DNA of 64,000 nucleotides from JAXLWB01 sp046328715. GTDB lineage: Bacteria; Chloroflexota; Anaerolineae; Caldilineales; Caldilineaceae. The notes beneath the pieces were generated by a model. It ran no database searches. It had not been told where the DNA came from and saw nothing but the letters and a program-made list of their open reading frames with translations. Where the stretch lies: NCBI GenBank assembly GCA_046328715.1, contig JAXLWB010000006.1, forward strand, positions 124,001 to 188,000. Reading direction: 5' to 3'. The translations under genes and the position numbers were made by a program. Shown here piece after piece: positions 29,601-36,976 of this stretch (the stretch's first letter is position 1; each line of letters begins with the position of its first letter).

Positions 29601-32392
29601 TTGGCGCCGCAGTAAGCCATCCACTTCAGCCCCGCAACGACCGAGACCGGCTGGGCCGTTCCGGTTGCTGGCGTCAGCGTAAGCGTCAGATTGGCGCCGT
29701 TCTGTGCTGCAGAACCTTCGCCCGCAGCCACTTGATCCAAGCTGACCACACGCATATTCTGCTCCTGGGCAAAGAGCAAGAGTGGTTTGACTGCATTATC
29801 GCCCGCTACCACCGGTTTGAAGGTGGTGTCGAGGATCTTGAGGGTCTCCGTCATTACGGTGGCGGCCGTGGCTTCTGCCCCCGTGGCATAGCTGTTAGTC
29901 ACCACCTTGAGCGTATTCGGGATGGCAAAGCGTTGGGCTTCACTGGGGTTGTTGGTGTGGTCAAAGTGCGTTGCCAGATCACTGACTTTCAGATCGCGGA
30001 CCTTGTCGTTGTTCTCATCACGCCCGTTCATAAAGTGGTGATCGAGGACCAGTGATAAGGCCCACAGCGCCGCCTCATCTTTGGGGTTGGGGTCGACGGC
30101 CGGATCTTCATACAAGATGGCCATGCTGGAACCATGATCTTCGCGCACGGTCAGCCCGGTCAAGGTCCAGTTGTCATAGTAACTGTGCAGCATGACCGGC
30201 TGGTTGTGGACATAACCATCTGGCTGACAGCCTTTCTCCACATCGGCGGCATTCATTGGATCACAAGGCAGATCATTCAACGCCTGGACCATCCAAGCCA
30301 GACGCACGCTGTGTGGCGCAGTCCAACTGCCGGTCGGTTTGTAGCGCATCTCACCATTAAAGGCGACCCGTTCGCCGGTTTGCTCATCGGTGACAATCGA
30401 GAGCGGCACATAGGCGACCTTCGTTTGGCCATCGGCGCTAAAGTCATTGATGGAGATATTGAAGGGGGTCAACTCGGCTTGGCTGGGGAGGTTAGCGCTC
30501 GTGTTCGGAATGCGAATCTCCAACATAGGGACAACTTTCATGTCCCCATTGGCTTCCGCACCATCGGCTACGCGGCCTTGCGTCGCGGCCAGATCGGCGT
30601 AGGTTTTGCCGTCCACATCGCGCATCTGACCGTCACTGTCTTGTGGCCAATCGAGCACATTGTGGGCAAACGAAAGGTTTTTGGCATCTTGGGGCCGGAT
30701 CTGAAACTCGACAAAGGTCGGCTTGTCGGGCGTCAGGTTATTAACGCTGAATGTCAGCGGTGTGTCCTCGCTATAGGTGACAGCGCCTTTGACAAAGGGG
30801 GCACTGTCCATGCGGTCAGGAACGCCATCATTGTCATTGTCTGGGTCAAAAAGGTCAGGCAGACCATCAGTATCGGTATCAAAGGGGGCAGTGCGCAGAT
30901 CGCCATTACTATCAAGCCCCCATTCCAGCACATCCGCCAGGCCGTCACGGTTGCTGTCCTGGGCGTTGGGATCGGTGTACCAGGTCTGGCCACCCATAGT
31001 GAAGCCATTGACTTCGAGATTGTCAGTCAGACCATCGTCATCGGTGTCGGTAAAAATCTCACTGGTGTTAATGCGCACCTCGGTAAAGTCGGTGAGGGTG
31101 TCACCGTCGCTGTCGGTACCGGGGTCGGCGACTTGAAGCGCAGGAGATTGAGCCACGGAGAGAGTAGGAGATTGCGTTGCGAGCTGCCAATCTTCTTGTC
31201 TTCCCAACTCCAGCGGGTTTTGGTGCGGATTGAATTCAGTCCCACTTTGGACAGCCGTGCGCAGCTCCCGTTCTTGAGTGGCGGCGGCCTGCTTTTCTTC
31301 CTGGGCGGCGGCTTTGGCGCGGTAACTGTCAAAGAAGCGAGCTTGGCTCATAGCGCTGAGCACGGGGCCAACGATCTGGCTGACGATGACAGCGCTGACT
31401 AGGGCAACCTGTAGGGCGCGGACGCGGCGATAGCGCACCACCAAGAAGGCGGCGATGCTTAAGGTCAAGCCGAGCCACAGACCGGTCAGATCTGGTAAGC
31501 GGCTGGGCAGAACCAGCCAGGCACCTTGCCATTGACCGGTGCGCAGCAGGGTCCAGAGTTCTGTCTGTTCAGCACCATAGTTGGAAAAATTGACCGTAAT
31601 CGCCGCCTCGACCCGCTCCTCGTTCTGTTCGGGAAAATTGAGCGTGAGGATCTGGCGCACTGGTAGACCATTTTCACCGACCCAAAGCTCGCCGCTGCCG
31701 GTCATATTGCGGTAGTAGGCTGGCGCATCGAGTTGCACGCCAGGGGGCAATTCGCCTTTCGCACGTAGGGCGACCGTCATTTGCTCATGCATATAGTTGG
31801 CAAAGGCCGGGCCGTCAAGGGTAAAGGCATAGCGCGTAAAGGTAATGCCGCCGCGAGTCTCGGTGGCACCGGCGGTGACATCACGAATGGCGACCAGATA
31901 GCCGAGAAAATCACCCTGGGGGGCAAAACCTTCCGTGAAGTTATCGCCCTCCTGCCACGGCTCGGCTGAGCTCGCCGAACGCCCGCCGCGGCGGGTGTAG
32001 GTTTTGCCGTTTTCGGTGCGCAAGCTGACGCCACTGTCGGCATTGAGGGCACTGCCTCCTTGCGACCAGAGGGTCAATTCCAGCGTTTGGGTGCGCAGGT
32101 TATTCTGCCCTTCGAGATAGAGGGCCTCGCTGCGGCTGCTGCGCCCGACGTTGGCCAGGCTGGCGACTGGAATTGTCTTTTGCAGTACATCACTGGTAAA
32201 GGCATAGGAACCGGCGGCGCGCGCCTTTTCCCAGGCAGCAGTCACCGGGTCTGAAGTCGTCAAGCGGGTGGCGGCACGGGTGACATCGGGCCACCAAAGC
32301 GCGCCAAACGCCACGGTGGCCACGAGCACCAAGGCAGTCAGTGCAGCCAGCCGTTTCGGCACTTTTAGGGAGGTAAGAGGTCGAGTAGTCAT
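20687..32392 (-). CDS. Giant multidomain Ca-binding surface protein 3 (3901 aa)
   Basis: The ATG at 32392 has AAAGGA seven bases upstream. Domains: membrane segment about 13-35; shared GELWVGENGLPVRQ domain to about 290; hydrophobic pair; calcium loops (DTDDDGLTD, DNDNDGVPD) 422-526; FVEFQIRPQD/YEDPAVD domain 546-814; membrane helices 1105-1268; second calcium-loop block 1525-1668; LamG 2297-2515; several Ig-like domains; two CSLDNGVYTLCASP-type repeats near 3225-3380; cadherin-like Ig near 3390-3475; HYR-like segment; beta-solenoid-like domain 3555-3823 with recurrent (G)QN(S/A) corners; Glu/Asp linker. It ends in SKLFLPAVSR, with MLYLPLIS earlier. It is the closest paralogue of giant 2, sharing the tail and the downstream terminator, but lacks its N-terminal and third LamG. 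It lies 51 bp behind its small gene and is probably transcribed from the promoter at 32788-32914. Confidence 0.9.
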   Translation of the reverse strand: MTTRPLTSLKVPKRLAALTALVLVATVAFGALWWPDVTRAATRLTTSDPVTAAWEKARAAGSYAFTSDVLQKTIPVASLANVGRSSRSEALYLEGQNNLRTQTLELTLWSQGGSALNADSGVSLRTENGKTYTRRGGRSASSAEPWQEGDNFTEGFAPQGDFLGYLVAIRDVTAGATETRGGITFTRYAFTLDGPAFANYMHEQMTVALRAKGELPPGVQLDAPAYYRNMTGSGELWVGENGLPVRQILTLNFPEQNEERVEAAITVNFSNYGAEQTELWTLLRTGQWQGAWLVLPSRLPDLTGLWLGLTLSIAAFLVVRYRRVRALQVALVSAVIVSQIVGPVLSAMSQARFFDSYRAKAAAQEEKQAAATQERELRTAVQSGTEFNPHQNPLELGRQEDWQLATQSPTLSVAQSPALQVADPGTDSDGDTLTDFTEVRINTSEIFTDTDDDGLTDNLEVNGFTMGGQTWYTDPNAQDSNRDGLADVLEWGLDSNGDLRTAPFDTDTDGLPDLFDPDNDNDGVPDRMDSAPFVKGAVTYSEDTPLTFSVNNLTPDKPTFVEFQIRPQDAKNLSFAHNVLDWPQDSDGQMRDVDGKTYADLAATQGRVADGAEANGDMKVVPMLEIRIPNTSANLPSQAELTPFNISINDFSADGQTKVAYVPLSIVTDEQTGERVAFNGEMRYKPTGSWTAPHSVRLAWMVQALNDLPCDPMNAADVEKGCQPDGYVHNQPVMLHSYYDNWTLTGLTVREDHGSSMAILYEDPAVDPNPKDEAALWALSLVLDHHFMNGRDENNDKVRDLKVSDLATHFDHTNNPSEAQRFAIPNTLKVVTNSYATGAEATAATVMTETLKILDTTFKPVVAGDNAVKPLLLFAQEQNMRVVSLDQVAAGEGSAAQNGANLTLTLTPATGTAQPVSVVAGLKWMAYCGANGNNVAWRPCTSDEYADVIEARYASAPRLPTDVGPNEAAGRMVLTMGYYASLTAGYGVTVQEGPAVISSKYRLESESETATRVRAGLNSLAPVPLLMTQTMQRVLFFNTAGRVDYYTRLSSSFENLLEVIGKSYAQLRVEVDIETNNLHIDNGLGGPKKPVTKVRLSQIAPREMLQIRMARLSVIGVAGGVLAAVTTALSAVPDLNVTARTVLGVVAVATTTLTNVILPVATIVYSVQSVVPLPDGTVVKTNWGKILTKSTLIESWQKVGGIVGLAISLGLIWGFFIGGAAASGYTAGSPQINKAFFEAVAATIVTVLLAVLSVTVIGTIIVGIITAIDTLFNLICELGVSALRFQGNFYGGACFSLTTSATKVLAYFLYNYEPMINTSRSDLMVTGSPHLTLTDPTKGYVPANKLTLTLPVTTTVVHKDPDPANGLLINLYLWLYSPDNLRTSTFKYGLSQGAAVNQAVDLNQMPGAWQDVREDHKYVLTPMYRGVATTDPAPLTNIPLVQGINSTVPFSLTMNFAIPAYECWTLWIPGTPVLIPVCYPRELENSNTMPFTMLKYDVLPNTLTEFLALGNKPNSGLGQSWDARLPALADADGDGLRSAAVNGLDPNDSTWDADGDGLSDRFELDQRAVGVGYSPILRDTDGDGLTDKQEAELGTNPLVADTDNDGLTDGVEIRHQVYDANGKLTNTWAGGWQVTINSNPTRTVWVSSDPYRADTDKDGISDQAEKDLAASASPLDDQGVPYHPTVPNTPPLAVLTESSALSGYIGPNQQLTYTTTVVANVPVEPGMLEVTVPANQNFTPAPAALPFNTLTFSGSQTVTQAINFTALPNGALGTLDLLSTASARLQRKSGLPWVVEPVTTGAALSGFTPPLTARSSALLPARDRADSYLLSSVVLNPTFILNGDVRGYNLTTGASTVLASGALVNNTSYFPRSNSGTDLAANAYGTNVSVWDQRDYCRTVTINSLKVVTAFDDVGGGIEPFITIVTNDRTTSEQVWYWDAAGGAANMTAGQQRGPNAGGFPLTRTLCGLSDIQVWESDGPVNIPAQNELVRSNEVVIGGDYSNFTMIFEGAGHRIDLNINIPQEDLFTVGGARLNGDGVVQAPLIFPRPAISPTAKLQMFNPVVASDGDSFLALYEATIDNSRGPRGTQRYLVAQAFDRDGVARGNSFRLIATPDFSRNFPATVYDLAWIGDRYRVVWKANDGATISSGDINSSGAFQGTGWTTLVTDASTTTNLNLLEIPYTPQLAAEPRGGATERWILTYNRGANADTVVLLYPTRDSTTASNSRIFFPSLESRVAYNPLSRGWLVGMYYSYNLTAYPLNPDLSDLTPLVDNIPPFVLPTGSSYVSHALACPLTQSLPAAEFRFEELPNAGVPLTSFSDSSGLGRTALCGSGLTPTTANCPTPGASGAPNAPLSDYAAQFNGAGDRMTFSSNEVADIFTVALWVKAAPNANPDAYLITNTNFQTTFWYLGLKNGIPQLVTSAQSTLAGTARIDDDNWHHVAATFNVLSGIAVLYVDGVQVASRTATLGTRSTLYTIGAANNGSNAFKGTIDHVQAFGTDLAASTVAALYNRTLQQYCVASGASDNGADIRWGKLTVRENDLRGGRITASGGLKVIVDNAAPTAQYTSHPNYAVVAPDTVIGGTANDSGIGVGKVEVSLNGGPWQLATGANTWSFALNVPSGIYGVRVRATDLAGNVGIASQSINVWVDETAPALTINAAPTTLKPTKNAAGQWQVPLSGIATDDHDLQAGSLLVQLTQASGVGVAQTQQAATLTGNNWSINYLLDPSLFDPTGAYTVTAQVDDSVGNRTVAAPQVVRLDASGPVAALSTVDLARTVITQTLTIAGVISDINSTVGLDKLEIAFTPIEQIAALPVGLTSDQAEAQLNRQWLPVTLSQRGAGVAQTTWSVAIPTGLENSYQIDLRGYDLLGNVSITSGLWQGMIDTRDPRVVMSATATGATYVDTADNTQRYEVRFVCAVQDRNLDESSFVCPGEGLAEPVRSFENNPALQALFPDLTLRTGLAISYTLWTTTTTPTATARACDAFGRCTQTSTGVVVVAAAGGVASAAVASTSSATAAPAAPLAVIINPTNNSFVAAGSALSVTVAAEAGAGLKEVTIKLDNGVVQTLSFAQSPAITRTLRTVNVPVATEGLHTLVAQATAWDNVSQTTLFPVVFTLDQNAPVVTIDASALTLVDTWQAQSGILRFHGNASDSVGLAAVQIREGNNGFSDATFGNGTWHVALPVADPEGRTLNITVRAIDRAGRITQQSAPITTQLSAADAPDTTISSGPANPSAVNTAQFVFIGSATAAAFECSLDNGVYTLCASPTIYNDLSKGSHTFLVRAIDGRGLPDLTPATYNWSVSAGQPDVTITGKPTHPTTERTATFTFVGGTGAASFECSLDGSPYAACTSPMVYNNLGNGEHTFLVRARNNANLAGAAERYVWTVNNVAPVAQSQSLISLPNTAIPITLTATDNEPLIYKIVTPPGRGVLVGIPPNVTYLPDKDNGLTDRFTFLASDGLLDSNVATVTVVLDNVPPVVTVTGVTNGGTYSLGNVPAAGCNTVDLASGVAVSATMTVKGGNAHGVGNYTATCSPASDKIGNISLPVTALYTVTYNLNKFVVLAQEGVAFNQGITVNSGDIGARITGTAPFLSNNAEVSLGQNSKIVDTTSHLLGNTISLGQNASAYNLSYNSLRNNGKVLGVTATPLNLKFMPSLPALPTITAGTAAVNVAQNGSLTLNPGNYGAFNSNQNATITFKGGVYQFASFSAGQNAKLYFQAATEIRVAGRVSIGQGSLVIPAATATSLTARDIVFYVAGRNGTNGGLSETPKAVSIGQNSTLKLNLLAPNGTVQMDQTIVATGAFMGRWVSWGQNSTLTLASRFVTGASTATVQEVEPVVSTPPTEEAVVQMLYLPLISGEAVGSETMDSETVDSKPVELAPEGSAPSEEEQNSKLFLPAVSR

Positions 32393-32443
32393 CCTGAATC
32401 CTTTAAAAAGTTGATAGCATAGGAAGATGATGGTTGGGTTGAA

Positions 32444-32668
32444 CTAGGGTTGGGTTGGGTTCACGTCGGATTCCTGGGTCTCCGTTTGCGGGAATTCCTG
32501 TTGTAGAAATGCTAACAAGCTTGGGACATCGCCAAAAAGCAGGGTGCTACCAGTTTGCACACACTGAGCCGAGGCGCGCCAACAGCCTTGCCTGTTACCC
32601 TGCCAGAAGCGCACCAGATAGGAATGGTAAGCACCAGTGGCGCGGTCGTTATTCGGAAAAACGATCAT
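32444..32668 (-). CDS. Small conserved YRSY-type protein preceding giant 3 (74 aa)
   Basis: Third member of the small family: AYHSYLVRFWQGNRQGCW, RASAQCVQTGSTLLFGDVPS and LLAFLQQ, then an acidic tail. It is most similar to the member at 20012-20245, in line with giants 2 and 3 being the closest pair. It starts at the ATG at 32668; the ribosome site is weak (AGAAAG). It is followed after 51 bp by giant 3 and preceded by the promoter at 32788-32914. No signal peptide or named family. Confidence 0.82.
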   Translation of the reverse strand: MIVFPNNDRATGAYHSYLVRFWQGNRQGCWRASAQCVQTGSTLLFGDVPSLLAFLQQEFPQTETQESDVNPTQP

Positions 32669-32787
32669 GGCAACTTTCTCATTGTTGTGGGACTGACGTT
32701 TTCACTTAAGGAGTTTTGTTTGTCCCACATAGCGGATAAAACCATCACTGCAACTTTCGTATGAAGCGCTGTGTTGTTGCTCCCGTT

Positions 32788-32914
32788 AGTATAAATAGCC
32801 AGCGTGACAAGAAGAGGCTGAGTGCGTGACAAGCGGGGTGTGCTATCGTTACAAAATGGTCAGACAGCGTGACAAAGCGGGGTTATTATGAAAAAACGGG
32901 CCGGGTAGCGTAAC
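32788..32914 (-). promoter_or_regulatory. SARP-type promoter P3 of small gene/giant 3
   Basis: Plus-strand units GCGTGAC (32802, 32824, 32867), TCGTTAC (32846) and GCGTAAC (32908) are spaced 22, 22, 21 and 41 bp, the last gap fitting one decayed unit. On the sense strand GTCACGC is followed by 8 bp and the -10 box TATACT (32788-32793), about 115 bp before the small gene. Confidence 0.75.
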
Positions 32915-33060
32915 AAATTATGCGTCCCTAGCCCCTACGACGGCATGAAGGTCCAGGGTGTAGGGTGCCGTGATCTGTTTGACATGTTCTTGAATGTCAA
33001 AGGCAAGATCACGGGAAGCTTCAAACCCAGGGGCCAGAATGAGAAAGGCTTTATCATTAA

Positions 33061-33126
33061 ATTATTTTGCTCTATCGTTAACAAGAAACGTAGCACTCCA
33101 TTACAAGACTGTAGATTCATCGTAAC
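33061..33126 (-). promoter_or_regulatory. Possible second phased-repeat promoter upstream of P3
   Basis: Units TCGTTAA (33075), CCATTAC (33098) and TCGTAAC (33120) are spaced 23 and 22 bp. The first lies 8 bp from AATAAT (minus strand, 33061-33066). No convincing gene starts directly downstream, so it may be an extra promoter for the small gene/giant 3 unit or a decayed duplicate. Confidence 0.4.
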
Positions 33127-33133
33127 AAACCTA

Positions 33134-33142
33134 TGCTATAAT
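33134..33142 (+). promoter_or_regulatory. Candidate extended -10 of SARP 2
   Basis: TGCTATAAT is an extended -10 box on the plus strand, with no good -35. If used, it gives SARP 2 a leader of about 235 bases that contains the hairpin at 33228-33283. Confidence 0.3.
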
Positions 33143-33227
33143 AGAGTGCCATTTACTTGCCTGTGTTATGCATCCGGCAAAGCCATTCAATCGCTAGTGC
33201 CACTTTAACAAAGCAGTTTGTCCATCG

Positions 33228-33283
33228 TCTTCCGGGAAGGCTGTAGCTACAGACCTGCTCATATATAGATCCTTCCCGGAAGA
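33228..33283. repeat. Perfect inverted repeat in the SARP 2 leader
   Basis: The arms TCTTCCGGGAAGG (33228-33240) and their exact complement (33271-33283) flank 30 bases that begin with the palindrome CTGTAGCTACAG. No U-tract follows, so it is not a standard terminator. It could be a regulatory cruciform, a leader structure or a small mobile element. Confidence 0.55.
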
Positions 33284-33383
33284 TTGCATAATTACTCTGT
33301 TAATCATGCACTAGGCATGAATTGACTTTGCCAGTGCGTAACACAAAACATGTACTCTCGTATTCAATTCCTTGGATGAACCT

Positions 33384-36300
33384 ATGGGGAAGTTGCAGAT
33401 CAGATGTTTTGGCTCATTGCAAGTTATGCTCAATGAAGTACCCCTCACAGCTTTTCAAACAGAAAAGGTACGCGCCTTACTAATCTACCTTGCGGTAGAA
33501 CCGCAGCCACATCAACGAAGTGCACTGGCGCAGCTTCTCTGGCCAGGCTATACGGCCGAAAGCGCCAATGCCAGCTTACGTCAGACCCTTGTCCGCCTCC
33601 GACAGTTGCTGGATGATCATGCAACAACGCCCAGCCAAACACCCTGGCTGCTAACAACGCGCCAGACCGTGCAGATCAATCCTACAGCAGCCATTGAGGT
33701 GGATGTGACCACCTTTACCCGCCTCTTCAGCACATGCGCAACCCATGCACATTCACACATCGAGCGCTGCCAACCCTGTCTGGCGTGTTTGCGTCAAGCG
33801 GTCGATCTCTATCAGGGTGACTTTCTCAGCGGTTTTACCGTCGCCGACAGCAACGACTTTGAAGAGTGGCGGCGCATCATTCAGGAACAGGTTCACCTTC
33901 AGATACTCGATGCCTTTACTCATCTGGCTGCCGCAGCCGAAAGTGCAGGGGACGATGATGCGGCGCTCCAATTGGCACATCGCCAACTGGCCCTAGAGCC
34001 GTGGCAGGAATCGGCGCATCGTTGCATCATGCGAGTATTGGCACAACGTGGACAGCGGTCGGCAGCTCTGGCTCAATACAATCGCTGTCGCCAGATCCTT
34101 GCCGAGGAGTTCGGAGGAAAGCCGGAAGCCGAGACTACAGCGCTGGCCGAACAGATCCAGAGGGCGGGGGCTGACAAAGTGGTCAGCAGACAAGACGATA
34201 AGAAGATAGGGAGACAGGAAGCGCATTCTTCTCCTCTTGTCTCCCCTGCTCACGCTCTTCCCAGTTTTCTGTCCCCTTTAGTCGGTCGGGCGCAGGCACT
34301 GGAGGAGATTAGCAACCGGCTACACCTGCCGGAAGTCTGTCTGCTCACGCTGGTAGGGCCAGGAGGAATGGGGAAGACACGCTTGGCGGTGGAAGTTGGT
34401 CGCAAGTGTATGTCCGCCTTTGTCGATGGTGTCTTTTTTGTCCCATTGGCTGCCATCAACACCCCTGGTGCCGTTGCCCCGGCCATTGCCACAGTGCTAG
34501 GGCTTCCGTTACAGGGTGGCGAACCACGCGCTGCGCTCCTTCACGCCTTACGCCAGAAGCAGATCTTGCTGATCTTAGATAACTTTGAACATCTGCTGGA
34601 GGATGATACGGCGATTGCGCTGGTGGTAGAAATCATGGCAATGGCACCACGGGTGCAACTGCTTGTGACCTCGCGCGAACGGCTCAATTTGCGCAATGAA
34701 CACATTTATACCGTCCAAGCTTTGGCCTTTACTACCAACGCAGGACTCTCCGAAGCTGCCGGCTCATCGGCAGTGCGTCTCTTTGTCCAATCGGCCCAAC
34801 GCAACAAAGGAGACTTTCAACTGACAGCAGCCAACTCGGCTAGTGTGCTACGTATCTGCCGACTGGTGCATGGGATGCCACTGGGATTAGAACTGGCCGC
34901 TGCTAATGTGGGATTGCTCCCCCTACAGGAGATTGCCGATGCAATTGAGAAGAGTGCCGAATTTCTTACGGTGGACTGGCGTGATATGCCGCAACGCCAA
35001 CGCAGTATGCGCGCCGTCTTTACCTGGTCTTGGCAGTTGCTGAATGCCCAGGAACAGACCATCTTTCGTCAATTGGCGATCTTTCAGGGCAGCTTTACCC
35101 GTAGCGCCGCCGAACAGATTGCGGGTGCCACACTGCCTCTACTCGCTCGCTTGATGAACAAATCGCTGATCCATGTGGCCGATCCCACCCTGGCAGAAGG
35201 GCGCTACCAGATTCACGAGTTGCTGCGCCAATTTGCCGCAGGCGAATTAGCCAATGCCCAGGAAGAATCGGCGACAGCCTATCGCCACAGTGCCTACTAT
35301 CTATCCTTGCTCGCTGCCCAACAACGACCGATCATGCACGATGCCCCACGCGCCGGAGTGCAAGCAATTCACAGTGAAATGGACAACATTCGGCAAGCCT
35401 GGCGCTGGGGAGCCGCTCATCTACCGGCAGCATTAGTGGAACAGTGCGCAATTGCGCTCCGTGAATTTTACTGGCTCACCGGTCTCACCACCGAAGCGAT
35501 TGAGATGTTCACTTTGGCGGCGCAAGCACGGCGCGAGCACCTACATAATCAATCAGTCGATTTAGCAGCCGAAGCACGCCTCTGTAGCATTCTGATCGCG
35601 CTGAGCGCCGCCTTCCAAATTTCGATCGGACATCATGATGAGGCACTCGAAGGAGCGCTCAATACTTTACAGCTGGCAGATGAGCAGACCAACCCAGTTG
35701 GTTCAGCATTAGGCTATATGGTCAAAGGGCAGGCACTACGTCGGCTCGGACAGTCCGAAGAAGCATTTCGTCTGCTCGCCCAAAGTGTCACACTGTCGCA
35801 GCAGACGCGTGCCAAGCTTGGCAATCTCTCGCTGCTGTTGGAGTTGGAGCGACGAGCCTGTAGTTGGCTTGCATCGATTGCGCTCAGCAACGATGATTTT
35901 GCCGCCGCCAAAGCCTATAGCATCTATCAACTGGAAATTTGTCAACAGTTCGAGTTGAAGGTAGGAGAGGCGGCATCGCTCACCTGTTTAATTGAGATCG
36001 ACGAAGCCTTTGGCGACTATGCCCAGGCACGTCAACGGGCAGAACATGCGTTAAGCATATCCCAGCAGACCGATTTCCTCTGGGGGCAGGCCGTTTGCGC
36101 TGAACGTTTAGCCGAAATCGTCAGGGCCCAGGGTGATTATCACCAGGCGCAAACCTCTTACGAACAAGCACTACACCTCTATCGCCTGATGAACCGTACT
36201 CTGGAAGAATCGACAATTACACACCTGCTTGGTCGACTCTACCTGCGGCTGGGAGATGCCACCCATGCTCGCACCTGGATCGATCAGGGGTTTCAGTTGT

Positions 36301-36911
36301 TGAAAAGCCTGGGTTTCCCGGCACGCGAAACCTTTTGGGCAACATCATCGCGGGCGCGCCTGGGCTATCTGACGGATGATCTGCCCCAAGCACTGGCCGA
36401 TGCCGAGCAAGCGCTCAAGATGGCGCGCCAGCTGGATGGTGCCGCCAGTCAAGCCGATGCCTTGGTGCTGCTCGGCCTTGTGCGCGAACGGATGCAGCAG
36501 GCCAACGCTGCGGCCAATGCCTATAGCGAAGCGCTTGCTATCTATGTAAATTTGGGACATCACTATCGGGCGGCAGAATCACGTGCCGGCCTGGCACGCC
36601 TAGCGCTCGCCATCGGTGCGCCCACCGATGCCATGAGGGAAGTTGAAGAAATTTTGACCATCCTGCATAGTCATCCTCTGGCCGGATTTGATGAACCCTT
36701 TCAGGTCTATCTGACCTGTCACGCCGTACTAACCGCTCACCAGGATTCACGCGCCGCCGTCCTCATCACCACCGCTCATGACCTGCTGATGACCTATGCC
36801 GCACGGCTGCCCGACCCTAAAGTGCGCCGCACCTTTTGCGAAGATATCGTTATTCATAGTGAAGTACAAAAGGCGTTTATGTCGGGGCAGGATGACAAGC
36901 TGATAGAGTGA
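33384..36911 (+). CDS. AfsR-type SARP transcriptional regulator 2 (BTAD, NB-ARC/STAND, TPR)
   Basis: An 1175-residue paralogue of the regulator at 2986. The start is placed at the ATG at 33384 (MGKLQIRCFGSL) because it aligns with the starts of the other two; a TTG four codons upstream is possible. The winged helix includes ESANASLRQTLVRLRQLLD. A BTAD follows, then the NTPase with Walker A GPGGMGKT near 324, Walker B LLILDNFEHLL near 394 and HGMPLGLE, then HELLRQFAAGEL and TPR-like repeats to the end. An unusual linker at about 264-294 (RQDDKKIGRQEAHSSPLVSP) is encoded by inverted-repeat-like DNA resembling the terminator at 36910. It is divergent from the small gene/giant 3 unit, so control of P3 is likely by position and unproven. 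Confidence 0.93.
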   Translation: MGKLQIRCFGSLQVMLNEVPLTAFQTEKVRALLIYLAVEPQPHQRSALAQLLWPGYTAESANASLRQTLVRLRQLLDDHATTPSQTPWLLTTRQTVQINPTAAIEVDVTTFTRLFSTCATHAHSHIERCQPCLACLRQAVDLYQGDFLSGFTVADSNDFEEWRRIIQEQVHLQILDAFTHLAAAAESAGDDDAALQLAHRQLALEPWQESAHRCIMRVLAQRGQRSAALAQYNRCRQILAEEFGGKPEAETTALAEQIQRAGADKVVSRQDDKKIGRQEAHSSPLVSPAHALPSFLSPLVGRAQALEEISNRLHLPEVCLLTLVGPGGMGKTRLAVEVGRKCMSAFVDGVFFVPLAAINTPGAVAPAIATVLGLPLQGGEPRAALLHALRQKQILLILDNFEHLLEDDTAIALVVEIMAMAPRVQLLVTSRERLNLRNEHIYTVQALAFTTNAGLSEAAGSSAVRLFVQSAQRNKGDFQLTAANSASVLRICRLVHGMPLGLELAAANVGLLPLQEIADAIEKSAEFLTVDWRDMPQRQRSMRAVFTWSWQLLNAQEQTIFRQLAIFQGSFTRSAAEQIAGATLPLLARLMNKSLIHVADPTLAEGRYQIHELLRQFAAGELANAQEESATAYRHSAYYLSLLAAQQRPIMHDAPRAGVQAIHSEMDNIRQAWRWGAAHLPAALVEQCAIALREFYWLTGLTTEAIEMFTLAAQARREHLHNQSVDLAAEARLCSILIALSAAFQISIGHHDEALEGALNTLQLADEQTNPVGSALGYMVKGQALRRLGQSEEAFRLLAQSVTLSQQTRAKLGNLSLLLELERRACSWLASIALSNDDFAAAKAYSIYQLEICQQFELKVGEAASLTCLIEIDEAFGDYAQARQRAEHALSISQQTDFLWGQAVCAERLAEIVRAQGDYHQAQTSYEQALHLYRLMNRTLEESTITHLLGRLYLRLGDATHARTWIDQGFQLLKSLGFPARETFWATSSRARLGYLTDDLPQALADAEQALKMARQLDGAASQADALVLLGLVRERMQQANAAANAYSEALAIYVNLGHHYRAAESRAGLARLALAIGAPTDAMREVEEILTILHSHPLAGFDEPFQVYLTCHAVLTAHQDSRAAVLITTAHDLLMTYAARLPDPKVRRTFCEDIVIHSEVQKAFMSGQDDKLIE

Positions 36912-36972
36912 CAAGAAGACAAGAAGAATCCACTACGATCTTGTTGTCTTCCTATCTTCTTGTCTTCTTGTC
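36910..36972. terminator. Bidirectional hairpin between SARP 2 and the pseudogene
   Basis: GACAAGAAGACAAGAAG (36910-36926) is the exact complement of 36956-36972, a 17-bp stem of simple AAGACA repeats. It begins inside the SARP 2 stop codon and ends 4 bp from the convergent stop at 36977. Confidence 0.65.
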
Positions 36973-36976
36973 TTAA

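Noticed and set aside
32945..33208. 87-residue plus-strand and 61-residue minus-strand frames between P3 and SARP 2
   Set aside because: No ribosome sites, overlapping frames, and they span the second phased-repeat array. Treated as non-coding.
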